A stretch of DNA of 7,871 bases, from the NCBI GenBank assembly GCA_934424575.1, contig CAKRXU010000063.1:1-7871 (forward strand), written 5' to 3'. This stretch comes from an uncultured Blautia sp. (GTDB lineage Bacteria; Bacillota; Clostridia; Lachnospirales; Lachnospiraceae). This document shows positions 1-6,182 of the stretch, in pieces. The notes below the pieces were generated by a model. The model searched no databases and was not told where the DNA came from. It was given only the letters and a program-made list of their open reading frames with translations. The position numbers were made by a program, and so were the translations under genes. Each line of letters opens with the position of its first letter. The first letter of the stretch is position 1.

Positions 1-40
1 CATGGAGCTGACTGCTACTAATAGGGTGAGGGCTTGACCA
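1..40 (+). rRNA. 23S rRNA, 3' terminal fragment
   Basis: The first ~40 bases match the very conserved 3' end of bacterial 23S rRNA: a GGAGCTGACTG-CTACTAATAGG block followed by GAGGGCTTGACC, which in other bacteria is the end of the mature molecule. The rest of the gene lies to the left of the window. The exact mature 3' end (about 39-41) is an estimate from family knowledge. Confidence 0.92.
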
Positions 41-147
41 ACTAGTTCGAGAAAGGTCATGAGGTGACCGCTATCGAACGGAAGCATGGTTAAAATTCGA
101 TTGCTTAGTCAACATGTATGTAGTTTTGTAGGTACGATAAATTTTCT
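41..147 (+). other. 23S-to-tRNA transcribed spacer with hairpins, no 5S
   Basis: This spacer shows nested pairing. GTTCGA (45-50) pairs with TCGAAC (74-79) around an inner hairpin GGTCA (55-59)/TGACC (65-69), and AAGCA (82-86) can pair with TGCTT (102-106). Such structure suits an rRNA processing spacer. It is too short for a 5S gene and contains none of the usual conserved 5S blocks, so the 5S gene of this operon must lie elsewhere. Confidence 0.6.
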
Positions 148-218
148 AGGGGATTGGTCAAATGGTATGATAGGGGTCTCCAAAACCTTTGGTGGGAGTT
201 CGATTCTCTCATCCCCTG
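148..218 (+). tRNA. tRNA-Trp (anticodon CCA)
   Basis: A full 71-nt cloverleaf folds by eye. The acceptor arm AGGGGAT (148-154) pairs perfectly with ATCCCCT (211-217), with discriminator G218. The D stem is GTCA/TGAT. The anticodon stem GGGGT/ACCTT encloses the loop CTCCAAA, giving anticodon CCA (tryptophan). The variable loop has 4 nt, and the T arm GGGAG/CTCTC carries the loop TTCGATT. The 3' CCA is not encoded and must be added after transcription. It follows the 23S end without an obvious promoter and is followed at once by a terminator, so it is probably the last member of the rRNA operon transcript. Confidence 0.96.
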
Positions 219-227
219 CTATTTAAG

Positions 228-270
228 AAGAACAAAGAAGTTTTAAATAGAACTTCTTTGTTCTTTTTTT
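228..270 (+). terminator. Intrinsic terminator of the rRNA/tRNA operon
   Basis: A perfect 15-bp inverted repeat (228-242 and 251-265) with an 8-nt loop runs directly into a seven-T tract (264-270). The stem is AT-rich but long, and can be extended by A-U and G-U pairs. It begins 10 nt after the tRNA and closes the rRNA operon. Confidence 0.93.
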
Positions 271-340
271 GTGAAAAAATGAGATATCGGGAGAAATATA
301 GAAAAAAAGTAAGTAAAACATAGATAATATCAATATTTCG

Positions 341-369
341 TTGCATTTTTTCACGATTTAGCGTAATAT
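341..369 (+). promoter_or_regulatory. Sigma-A-type promoter of the amino acid symporter gene
   Basis: TTGCAT (341-346) and TAATAT (364-369) are separated by 17 nt, close to the sigma-A consensus. The start point would be near 376, leaving a leader of about 30 nt before the ATG at 406. The leader carries AGGAAAGAGGG (392-402) as ribosome binding site. I see no operator or riboswitch in this short leader. Confidence 0.7.
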
Positions 370-405
370 AGTAGTATCAAAGTATAGTATCAGGAAAGAG
401 GGCTT

Positions 406-1836
406 ATGGAGAAATTTTCAATGTTTGTAAACCAGATGGATGCGATGGTCTGGAGCATGGTATTGGTAGTTTTGTGTCTTGGGGTTGGACTTTATCTGTC
501 ACTGCGTCTTAAATTTCCACAGATCCGCTTAGTGAAAGAAATGGTCAAACTTCTGACATCTAAAGAAGAGAGTGAGAGCGGAATCACTCCATTTCAGGCA
601 TTTGCTACAACAGTAGGTGCCCGTGTAGGTATGGGAAATATTGCCGGCGTCGCGTCTGCAATCTTTTATGGCGGTCCGGGATCTGTTTTCTGGATGTGGA
701 TGATCGCTGTGATCGGAGCAGCTTCTGCATTTGTTGAATCTGCACTTGCACAGGCATACAAAGTCAAGAGCCCAGACGGAGAATTTACCGGAGGTCCGGC
801 ATATTACATAGAAAAAGGTCTGAAATGCAAACCATATGCGATTCTGTTCGCAGTGGTAGCCTTTCTGGGACCGGGATTTCTCATGCCGGGTGTACAGATC
901 AATTCACTGGTAACCGTGTTTGAGGAAGCTTTTTCTGTAAATAAGATCCTTGTGGGCGCGATTTGCTGTATCGTACTTGGAATCGTGGTATATGGAAGTA
1001 TCAAACGTATTGCACATATCGCAGAAATGCTTGCACCGGCGATGTGCGCAGTCTATATTCTGGCAGCACTGATCATTGTCGCACTGAATATCACCAAACT
1101 TCCGGGAATCCTTCTGATGATCGTACAGTCTGCGTTTGGTGTACATGCAGTACTTGGCGGCATTCTCGGATCTGCGGTTTCCTGGGGTGTCAAACGAGGT
1201 ATTTACTCAAATGAAGCCGGAATGGGATGCGGTGCGATCGTGTCCGCAGCGGCAGAATGCTCCCATCCTGTGAAACAGGGACTGATCCAGTCTTTTTCTA
1301 TCTATGTAGATACTTTATTTATCGGAACTTCAACTGCATTGATCGTTCTTCTGACAGGAACTTTTGATGTCACCGATGGTGCAGGAAATCTTCTGATGAG
1401 CCAGACCGGCGGTATTGAGGCCGGAATCAAATGGACACAGCATGCGCTGATGAGCACATTTGGAAGCTGGAGCGGCAAGGCGCTGGCGATCATCATTGTA
1501 TTGTTCGTATTCACATCCATGACAGGATACTGTTACCAGGCAGAGTCCAATATTCGTTATCTTACCGGCAACAGCAAGAAAGCCATTGCGATCGCGCGGG
1601 CAGTTTTTCTTGTGGCATCATTTCTGGGAGCCATTGTAAATGCGGATGCAGTATGGGCAATGGGTGATATCGGTTATGGTCTGATGGCATGGGCAAACAT
1701 CATTGCGATTGCGCTTCTCGCACCAAAAGCCGTCGCACTTCTTAAAGATTACGAAAAACAAAAGAAAGAAGGCAAAGATCCAGCCTTCGATCCGGCAGAA
1801 TTTGGAATCGAAGATGAGACCGGAGCCTGGAAATAG
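406..1836 (+). CDS. AGCS-family sodium:alanine/glycine symporter
   Basis: This 476-residue integral membrane protein belongs to the alanine or glycine:cation symporter family (AGCS, TC 2.A.25), which imports small neutral amino acids with Na+ or H+. Family marks are visible: a GMGNIAGVASAI block with GGPG at about 75-92, TGGPAYYIEKGL at about 128-139, and GVKRGIYSNEAGMG at about 261-274. The tail FDPAEFGIE...AW near the C terminus is also typical. About ten hydrophobic segments are present and the length is normal for the family. The start at 406 has an AGGAAAGAGGG ribosome binding site; the next Met, six codons in, is too far from it. The gene stands alone between its own promoter and a terminator. 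Alanine or glycine is the likely substrate, but the sequence alone does not settle which. Confidence 0.93.
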   Translation: MEKFSMFVNQMDAMVWSMVLVVLCLGVGLYLSLRLKFPQIRLVKEMVKLLTSKEESESGITPFQAFATTVGARVGMGNIAGVASAIFYGGPGSVFWMWMIAVIGAASAFVESALAQAYKVKSPDGEFTGGPAYYIEKGLKCKPYAILFAVVAFLGPGFLMPGVQINSLVTVFEEAFSVNKILVGAICCIVLGIVVYGSIKRIAHIAEMLAPAMCAVYILAALIIVALNITKLPGILLMIVQSAFGVHAVLGGILGSAVSWGVKRGIYSNEAGMGCGAIVSAAAECSHPVKQGLIQSFSIYVDTLFIGTSTALIVLLTGTFDVTDGAGNLLMSQTGGIEAGIKWTQHALMSTFGSWSGKALAIIIVLFVFTSMTGYCYQAESNIRYLTGNSKKAIAIARAVFLVASFLGAIVNADAVWAMGDIGYGLMAWANIIAIALLAPKAVALLKDYEKQKKEGKDPAFDPAEFGIEDETGAWK

Positions 1837-1840
1837 CAAC

Positions 1841-1883
1841 AAAAAAAGATAGCTGACAATAAATAGTTCGGCTATCTTTTTTT
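1841..1883. terminator. Bidirectional terminator between convergent symporter and lysR genes
   Basis: AAAAAAAGATAGCTGA (1841-1856) pairs with TCGGCTATCTTTTTTT (1868-1883), with one G-U pair and an 11-nt loop. A-run and T-run flank the stem symmetrically, so it can stop transcription on either strand. It starts 4 nt after the symporter stop codon and ends 10 nt beyond the stop codon of the facing regulator gene. Confidence 0.9.
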
Positions 1884-1893
1884 ATGGAAAAAA

Positions 1894-2760
1894 TCAGAAG
1901 TTTTCTATGTATTTGATTACTTTTTCTGCGGTGGTGTTCTGGTATTTGCCTTTTTTCCAGATAACACCGATGCGCTGTTCGATCGATGGCATGACCGGGA
2001 TCCCAACAATATCCGGATGTGCTTCCACAATAGAACGATACAGGAAGGTTCCGACATGACCGGATTTGACCATATTGATGAGTGTCGTGATCTGGCTGGT
2101 GTTTAGGATAACACGCGGGGTTACGCCGACTGCTTTGAACTGCCGGGTCAGTGTCATGACCTGCACAGAATCTGTGTTAAAGAGGATCAGAGGTTCGTTT
2201 GCGAGCATAGTGAGAAGAATTGTCTTCTGTTCGGCAAGAGGATGATCTGGTGCAACACAGAAATAAAGATCCTCTGTATCAATAATGCGCGAATTACATT
2301 TGTCAATTGCAGGCTGTTCCGCATTGACGATCGCGATATCCAGTTTTTCCTCCAAAACAAGGTCACACGCTTTGATAGAACCAAACTCAAAAAGCCGGAA
2401 ATCGACTTCCGGGAAATTTTCTTTCAGGGATAAATACAATTCAGGCAGATAGATCGTCCCCAGCATAGGCGGGATCCCGATGCGGATCGGTGTGATTTTT
2501 TTCCTTAATTCATGAAATTCCATCTCGACAGAATCTGCATGGGCAAGCAGTCCCTCTGCACTCTTATAAAAGAGCTCGCCTTCCGGTGTGAGGGTGAGCT
2601 TATTATTATTCCGGAAGAAAAGATTCACCCCAAACTCTTCCTCCAGAGCCTTGATCGCATTGGAAATCGAAGGCTGAGTCACAAAAAGTTCCTTGGCCGC
2701 TTTCGTAATATTATGGTATCTGGCTGCCACACAAAAGTATTCTAATTGAGTTAATTTCAT
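1894..2760 (-). CDS. LysR-type transcriptional regulator, probable regulator of the tartrate operon
   Basis: This 288-residue protein has the LysR layout. An N-terminal winged helix-turn-helix (about residues 1-60; MKLTQLEYFC, then ITKAAKELFVTQPSISNAI with LE.E.GV.LF.R) is followed by a linker helix and a periplasmic-binding-protein-like effector domain (about 90-288). Length is normal. Start: the ATG at 2760 is preceded by AAGGGGG (2770-2776) at 9 nt. An upstream in-frame TTG at 2829 would put the start inside the promoter -35 box and adds 23 residues unlike LysR N termini. The gene is divergent from the transporter-ttdA-ttdB operon. LysR proteins usually control the divergent neighbour in response to its substrate, and E. 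coli TtdR, which controls ttdABT, is also LysR-type. The role as tartrate-responsive activator is therefore an inference from context. Confidence 0.92.
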   Translation of the reverse strand: MKLTQLEYFCVAARYHNITKAAKELFVTQPSISNAIKALEEEFGVNLFFRNNNKLTLTPEGELFYKSAEGLLAHADSVEMEFHELRKKITPIRIGIPPMLGTIYLPELYLSLKENFPEVDFRLFEFGSIKACDLVLEEKLDIAIVNAEQPAIDKCNSRIIDTEDLYFCVAPDHPLAEQKTILLTMLANEPLILFNTDSVQVMTLTRQFKAVGVTPRVILNTSQITTLINMVKSGHVGTFLYRSIVEAHPDIVGIPVMPSIEQRIGVIWKKGKYQNTTAEKVIKYIENF

Positions 2761-2800
2761 GCTGAAATTCCCCCTTGTATCTGTAGTTTTATTAAAATTC

Positions 2801-2829
2801 ATAATAGCATGAGAAAAAAAGATTCGCAA
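2801..2829 (-). promoter_or_regulatory. Promoter of the lysR gene
   Basis: Read on the minus strand, TTGCGA (2829-2824) and TATTAT (2806-2801) are 17 nt apart, a good sigma-A match. The start point would be near 2795, giving a leader of about 35 nt. ATAAA-N6-TTTAT (2837-2852) lies just upstream of the -35 box and could be a weak regulator site, but the arms are only 5 bp. Confidence 0.65.
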
Positions 2830-2860
2830 TGAAAAGATAAAGAAACGTTTATTGAGATGA

Positions 2861-2868
2861 ATTTTTCA
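2861..2868. repeat. Target site duplication, left copy
   Basis: ATTTTTCA directly abuts the left terminal inverted repeat of the mobile element at 2869-3010. The identical 8-mer abuts the right terminus at 3011-3018. Confidence 0.8.
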
Positions 2869-3010
2869 GTTACTGTTCACAGGTAGTATCCCGCGAGGTG
2901 TTTTGCCATAAATATGGCAAAATCCCGAGACATACAGGGCAAAATCCCATCACCGAAGGTGATTTGGAATGGATTTTGACCAAGTTACTGTGAACGGAGT
3001 GAACAGTAAC
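2869..3010. mobile_element. 142-bp MITE-like non-autonomous element
   Basis: The element is bounded by perfect 12-bp terminal inverted repeats, GTTACTGTTCAC (2869-2880) and GTGAACAGTAAC (2999-3010), and flanked by an exact 8-bp direct repeat ATTTTTCA. It encodes no credible protein. The inside is highly structured: a perfect 10-bp hairpin TTTTGCCATA (2901-2910)/TATGGCAAAA (2913-2922), a hairpin ATCACC-GAA-GGTGAT (2949-2963) within a longer pairing (2937-2947 with 2971-2981), and a terminal hairpin GTTACTGT (2984-2991)/ACAGTAAC (3003-3010). An 8-bp duplication is made by several transposase families, including IS66, ISL3 and IS256. I cannot assign the family, and no transposase lies in the window, so mobilisation would be in trans. 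Confidence 0.8.
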
Positions 3011-3018
3011 ATTTTTCA
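3011..3018. repeat. Target site duplication, right copy
   Basis: ATTTTTCA is identical to 2861-2868 and begins at the first base after the right terminal inverted repeat. Confidence 0.8.
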
Positions 3019-3029
3019 ATAGGAAAAAC

Positions 3030-3053
3030 TTATAGTACCATATGTTTTTATAA
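3030..3053. promoter_or_regulatory. Candidate LysR-protein operator dyad
   Basis: TTATA-N4-CATATG-N4-TATAA is symmetric about one centre (between 3041 and 3042). The outer 5-bp arms and the inner 6-bp palindrome share the axis. It ends just before the operon -35 region and is centred about 49 bp upstream of the predicted start point, where LysR-type activators often bind. It does not carry a clean T-N11-A box, so the assignment is tentative. Confidence 0.4.
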
Positions 3054-3054
3054 A

Positions 3055-3083
3055 TGTACAATCCTGAAACCCTTGTATATAAT
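3055..3083 (+). promoter_or_regulatory. Promoter of the tartrate operon
   Basis: A perfect TATAAT (3078-3083) is preceded at 17 nt by TGTACA (3055-3060), which keeps only four of six -35 consensus bases. A strong -10 with a weak -35 fits a promoter that needs an activator. The start point would be near 3090, giving a leader of about 73 nt before the ATG at 3163. Confidence 0.65.
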
Positions 3084-3098
3084 AAGCGCATAACAAAA

Positions 3099-3126
3099 CA
3101 GTAATGAATCGGCCGAACGATTACTG
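3099..3126. promoter_or_regulatory. 28-bp dyad in the leader of the tartrate operon, possible operator
   Basis: CAGTAAT-N3-TCGGCCGA-N3-ATTACTG is symmetric about 3112/3113. The 7-bp outer arms and the 8-bp central palindrome share one axis, and 22 of 28 positions pair. It lies about 9 to 37 nt after the predicted start point. The centre leaves little room for an RNA loop, so a DNA site for a dimeric protein is more likely than an RNA hairpin. The binding protein is unknown. Confidence 0.45.
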
Positions 3127-3162
3127 AAAAATTACATAACGAAAAAGTAGGAGGGTGTGGCA

Positions 3163-4428
3163 ATGAGTCCATCAACAATTACACTGCTGTTTCTCCTGTT
3201 TGCGGTAATCATGTTCGTACTTGAGAAGATTCCGCTGGGAGTTACATCCATGATCGTCTGTATCGGTCTTGTCGTAACCGGAGTCCTGGATGTCAAGACA
3301 GCTTTTGCAGGATTCATCGACAGTAATGTCATCTTGTTTGTATCCATGTTCATCGTAGGTGGGGCATTATTTGAAACTGGCATGGCAAACAAGATCGGAG
3401 GTATTGTAACAAAATTCGCAAAATCAGAAAGAATGCTGATCATCGCGATTATGGTGATCGTAGGTTTTATGAGTGGTGTTTTATCCAACACAGGTACAGC
3501 CGCAGTTCTGATCCCGGTAGTGATCGGTATCGCTGCAAAATCCGGATACAAGAGATCCCGTCTTCTGATGCCGCTGGTATTCGCAGCAGCTATGGGCGGT
3601 AACCTTTCTCTGATCGGAGCACCAGGAAATCTGATCGCACAGAGTGCACTTCAGGAAATTGGAATGAAATTCGGATTTTTCGAGTATGCGATCGTAGGTC
3701 TTCCGATCCTGATCGTAGGAATTCTGTTTTACGCAACCATCGGTTACAGACTTCTTCCAAATCACGATGTTAAAGATGAGGGAGCATTCGATACAGAAAA
3801 AGATTTCAGCAACGTTCCGGCATGGAAACAGTGGTTATCCCTGATCATCCTGATCCTGACACTGCTGGCAATGATCTTTGAAGACAAAATTGGTATCAAA
3901 TTATGTATTTCCGGTGGAATCGGAGCACTGCTTCTGATCCTCACAGGAGTTATCTCTGAGAAAGATGCACTCAAATCCATCGATCTCAAGACGATCTTCC
4001 TTTTTGGCGGTACACTTTCTCTTGCAGCTGCACTGCAGGAAACAGGAGCCGGTGAGCTGATCGCCAGCAAAGTAATCGGAGCACTTGGTGAAAATCCATC
4101 TCCATATGTACTGACATTTGTAGTATTCATTCTCTGCTGTATCCTGACAAACTTTATGTCAAACACAGCAACAACCGCTCTTATGGTTCCAATCTGCCTG
4201 TCAATCGCACAGGGAATGGGAGCTGACCCGAGAGCAGTACTGATGGCATGTGTGATCGGCGGTTCCTGCGCATACGCAACACCGATCGGAATGCCAGCAA
4301 ACACAATGGTAGTAGGTGCCGGCGGATACAAGTTCATGGATTATGTAAAATCTGGATTCCCGCTCATCATCATCGCAACTGTAGTAAGTATGATCATTCT
4401 TCCGATCGCTTTCCCATTCTTCCCGTGA
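3163..4428 (+). CDS. SLC13/DASS-type anion transporter, probable tartrate/dicarboxylate carrier
   Basis: This 421-residue polytopic membrane protein has two similar halves, each with the Ser-Asn-Thr signature of the divalent anion:Na+ symporter (DASS/SLC13) family: VLSNTGTAA (about 106-114) and MSNTATTAL (about 332-340). Each half also has a glycine-rich re-entrant region (GGNLSLIGAPGNLIA at about 145-159; ATPIGMPANT at about 372-381). About eleven hydrophobic segments are visible and there is no TrkA-C or other extra domain. Start: the ATG at 3163 lies 7 nt after AGGAGGG (3149-3155). A GTG two codons earlier is only 1 nt from that site. It is the first gene of the operon, and linkage to ttdA and ttdB points to L-tartrate or a related C4-dicarboxylate, possibly with exchange for a product. 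E. coli TtdT is a CitT-like tartrate:succinate antiporter in the same broad superfamily. Substrate is inferred from context. Confidence 0.9.
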   Translation: MSPSTITLLFLLFAVIMFVLEKIPLGVTSMIVCIGLVVTGVLDVKTAFAGFIDSNVILFVSMFIVGGALFETGMANKIGGIVTKFAKSERMLIIAIMVIVGFMSGVLSNTGTAAVLIPVVIGIAAKSGYKRSRLLMPLVFAAAMGGNLSLIGAPGNLIAQSALQEIGMKFGFFEYAIVGLPILIVGILFYATIGYRLLPNHDVKDEGAFDTEKDFSNVPAWKQWLSLIILILTLLAMIFEDKIGIKLCISGGIGALLLILTGVISEKDALKSIDLKTIFLFGGTLSLAAALQETGAGELIASKVIGALGENPSPYVLTFVVFILCCILTNFMSNTATTALMVPICLSIAQGMGADPRAVLMACVIGGSCAYATPIGMPANTMVVGAGGYKFMDYVKSGFPLIIIATVVSMIILPIAFPFFP

Positions 4429-4513
4429 GAATGAGAAACGCGAAAGGAATTTGATAAATAAACTCAAACTCAATTATTAACTTTAAAATTATAATAACCA
4501 GGAGGACAAACAA

Positions 4514-5413
4514 ATGGGTAAGAAAGAACAGGTAGAGCAGCTTACCACTTATATGGCAAACTTTGTTTCCTATATTGGTAAAGTGCTGCCGGACGACATC
4601 AAGGCAAAGATCAACGAACTTGCAGAGAAAGAAGACAGCCCGCTGTCTAAAGTAATCTACCAGACCATGCAGAGAAACCAGGTTCTGGCAAAAGAACTCA
4701 ACAGACCAAGCTGCCAGGATACAGGTGTATTACAGTTCTGGGTAAAATGTGGAACAAACTTCCCGCTCATCGGAGAACTGGAAGCACTCCTCAAAGAAGC
4801 AGTTGTCAAAGCTACTTTCGAAGCACCACTTCGTCATAACAGTGTAGAAACATTTGACGAGTACAACACAGGCAAAAACGTTGGTAAAGGAACTCCTACC
4901 GTATTCTGGGATATCGTTCCGGACAGCGACAAATGCGAGATCTACACATACATGGCTGGCGGCGGATGTACTCTTCCGGGAAAAGCTATGGTTCTGATGC
5001 CAGGTGAAGGCTATGAAGGCGTAACAAAATTCGTTATGGATGTCATGACATCTTATGGCTTAAATGCTTGTCCGCCACTCCTTGTAGGTGTTGGTGTTGC
5101 AACATCCGTAGAAACAGCTGCACTGCTTTCCAAGAAAGCTCTTATGAGACCGCTTGGAAGCCACAACGAAAACGAGCGTGCTGCATCCATGGAAAAACTG
5201 CTCGAAGACGGTATCAATGCGATCGGCCTTGGACCTCAGGGTATGGGCGGTAAATATTCCGTAATGGGTGTTCACATCGAAAACACAGCAAGACATCCAT
5301 CCACCATCGGTGTAGCCGTAAACGTTGGATGCTGGTCCCACAGACGTGGACATATTATCTTTGATAAAGACCTTAACTACACAATCACAACACATTCGGG
5401 GGTGACTTTATAA
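4514..5413 (+). CDS. ttdA: L(+)-tartrate dehydratase, alpha subunit
   Basis: The 299-residue alpha subunit of the class I (iron-sulfur) fumarase/tartrate dehydratase family forms the [4Fe-4S] half of the enzyme that converts L-tartrate to oxaloacetate and water in the cytoplasm. Three cysteines stand in the expected contexts: Cys67 in NRPSCQDTG, Cys186 in NACPPLLVG and Cys273 in NVGCWSHRRG. Their spacing is the same as the cluster cysteines I recall for E. coli TtdA (71, 190, 277). APLRHNSVE, FDEYNTGKN, YMAGGGCTLPGK and HIENTARHPSTIGVAV also read as TtdA rather than generic fumarase. Start: AGGAGG (4500-4505) lies 8 nt before the ATG. The 85-nt gap after the transporter gene holds no terminator. 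The stop overlaps the ttdB start (TAATG), suggesting coupled translation. The enzyme should be oxygen-sensitive. The alternative is a two-subunit fumarase. Confidence 0.94.
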   Translation: MGKKEQVEQLTTYMANFVSYIGKVLPDDIKAKINELAEKEDSPLSKVIYQTMQRNQVLAKELNRPSCQDTGVLQFWVKCGTNFPLIGELEALLKEAVVKATFEAPLRHNSVETFDEYNTGKNVGKGTPTVFWDIVPDSDKCEIYTYMAGGGCTLPGKAMVLMPGEGYEGVTKFVMDVMTSYGLNACPPLLVGVGVATSVETAALLSKKALMRPLGSHNENERAASMEKLLEDGINAIGLGPQGMGGKYSVMGVHIENTARHPSTIGVAVNVGCWSHRRGHIIFDKDLNYTITTHSGVTL

Positions 5414-6039
5414 TGTTGGAAATGAAAGATGGAAAGAAAATTTTAACAACACCGATCTCAGCAGAAGATCTGAAGGATATCCATGCAGGAGATATCGTAT
5501 ACTTAAACGGAAGCATGACAACCTGTCGTGACGTTGCTCACAGACGTCTTGTTGAAGAAGGTCGTGAACTTCCTGTAAACGTAAGAGACGCAGCAATTTT
5601 CCACGCTGGTCCGATCATCCGTCCACTGGAAAATGACAAGTTCGAAATGGTATCTGTAGGACCGACAACCAGTATGCGTATGGAAAAATTCGAATATGAA
5701 TTCGTAAGAGAGACAGGCGTTCGTGTGATCATCGGTAAAGGTGGCATGAAAGAAAACACAGAGCGTGCGTGCAAAGAATTCGGTGCGATCCACTGTGTAT
5801 TCCCGGCTGGAAACGCAGTTGTAGCAGCAACAGAAGTAGAAGAGATCGTAGATGCTCAGTGGAGAGACCTCGGAATGCCTGAGACACTGTGGCACTGCCG
5901 TGTCAAAGAATTCGGACCTCTGATCGTATCCATCGACACAGAAGGACGTAACCTCTTTGAAGAAAATAAAGTAATCTTCAACCAGAGAAAAGATAAAGCA
6001 GTAGAAGAGATCTGCAAGCACGTAAGCTTTATCAAATAA
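5413..6039 (+). CDS. ttdB: L(+)-tartrate dehydratase, beta subunit
   Basis: This 208-residue protein matches the beta subunit of TtdAB and the C-terminal domain of class I fumarases, which completes the active site with the cluster-bearing alpha subunit. Visible blocks are KKILTTPISAEDL (8-20), TTCRDVAHRRL (36-46), IFHAGPIIRP (62-71), MVSVGPTTSMRMEKFE (79-94), IIGKGGM (106-112), and VKEFGPLIVSIDTEGRNL (164-181). The HAGPI and SVGPTTSMRM wording resembles E. coli TtdB more than fumarase beta chains. The start ATG overlaps the ttdA stop by one base, with GGGGGTGA (5398-5405) 7 nt upstream inside ttdA. A second ATG three codons later is possible. The arrangement favours equal synthesis of the two subunits. 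Last gene of the operon, followed by a terminator. Confidence 0.94.
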   Translation: MLEMKDGKKILTTPISAEDLKDIHAGDIVYLNGSMTTCRDVAHRRLVEEGRELPVNVRDAAIFHAGPIIRPLENDKFEMVSVGPTTSMRMEKFEYEFVRETGVRVIIGKGGMKENTERACKEFGAIHCVFPAGNAVVAATEVEEIVDAQWRDLGMPETLWHCRVKEFGPLIVSIDTEGRNLFEENKVIFNQRKDKAVEEICKHVSFIK

Positions 6040-6108
6040 TTCCTTAGAATTAAATGTTCAGATACATATAAGTAACGTACTTAATAAGTTGATCAAAATT
6101 TTGCCATA

Positions 6109-6160
6109 ACAAAAGCCATACCGAGGGATTACTGCCATGATCTCGGAGTATGGCTTTTGT
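6109..6160. terminator. Bidirectional terminator between ttdB and the merR gene
   Basis: AAAAGCCATAC (6111-6121) pairs with GTATGGCTTTT (6148-6158), extended outward by A-T and C-G pairs and inward by CGAG (6122-6125)/CTCG (6142-6145) past a 2-nt bulge. A-run and T-run flank the stem. It sits between the convergent ttdB and merR stop codons and can serve both strands. Confidence 0.85.
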
Positions 6161-6182
6161 GCTGTTTATAAATGATAAAAAA

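Noticed and set aside
2761..2829. Upstream extension of the LysR protein from a TTG at 2829
   Set aside because: It would start inside the -35 box of the likely promoter, uses TTG, has no ribosome binding site and adds residues unlike LysR N termini. The ATG at 2760 has a clear AAGGGGG site.
3157..3162. GTG start for the transporter two codons before the ATG
   Set aside because: It lies only 1 nt from the AGGAGGG site; the ATG at 3163 has proper 7-nt spacing.
2870..3178. 102-residue minus-strand open frame across the divergent region
   Set aside because: It runs through the mobile element, both control sites and the start of the transporter gene, has no ribosome binding site and shows no family resemblance.
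3762..4337. 191-residue open frame antisense to the transporter gene
   Set aside because: A shadow of a gene with strong codon bias; proline- and serine-rich antisense composition, no ribosome binding site, no recognisable domain.
4451..4495. Possible internal promoter between the transporter gene and ttdA (TTGATA, later TATAAT)
   Set aside because: The two good hexamers are 33 nt apart. At normal spacing only poor -10 matches are found, so read-through from the operon promoter is the simpler view.
5503..6021. 172-residue open frame antisense to ttdB
   Set aside because: Shadow of a conserved gene; aromatic- and cysteine-rich antisense product with no start signals.
4514..6039. Reading ttdA-ttdB as a two-subunit fumarase
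   Set aside because: The class I fumarase fold is shared, but HAGPI, SVGPTTSMRM and IIGKGGM in the beta chain and NRPSCQDTG and APLRHNSVE in the alpha chain, plus the linked carrier and LysR gene, fit TtdAB better. Kept as the alternative.
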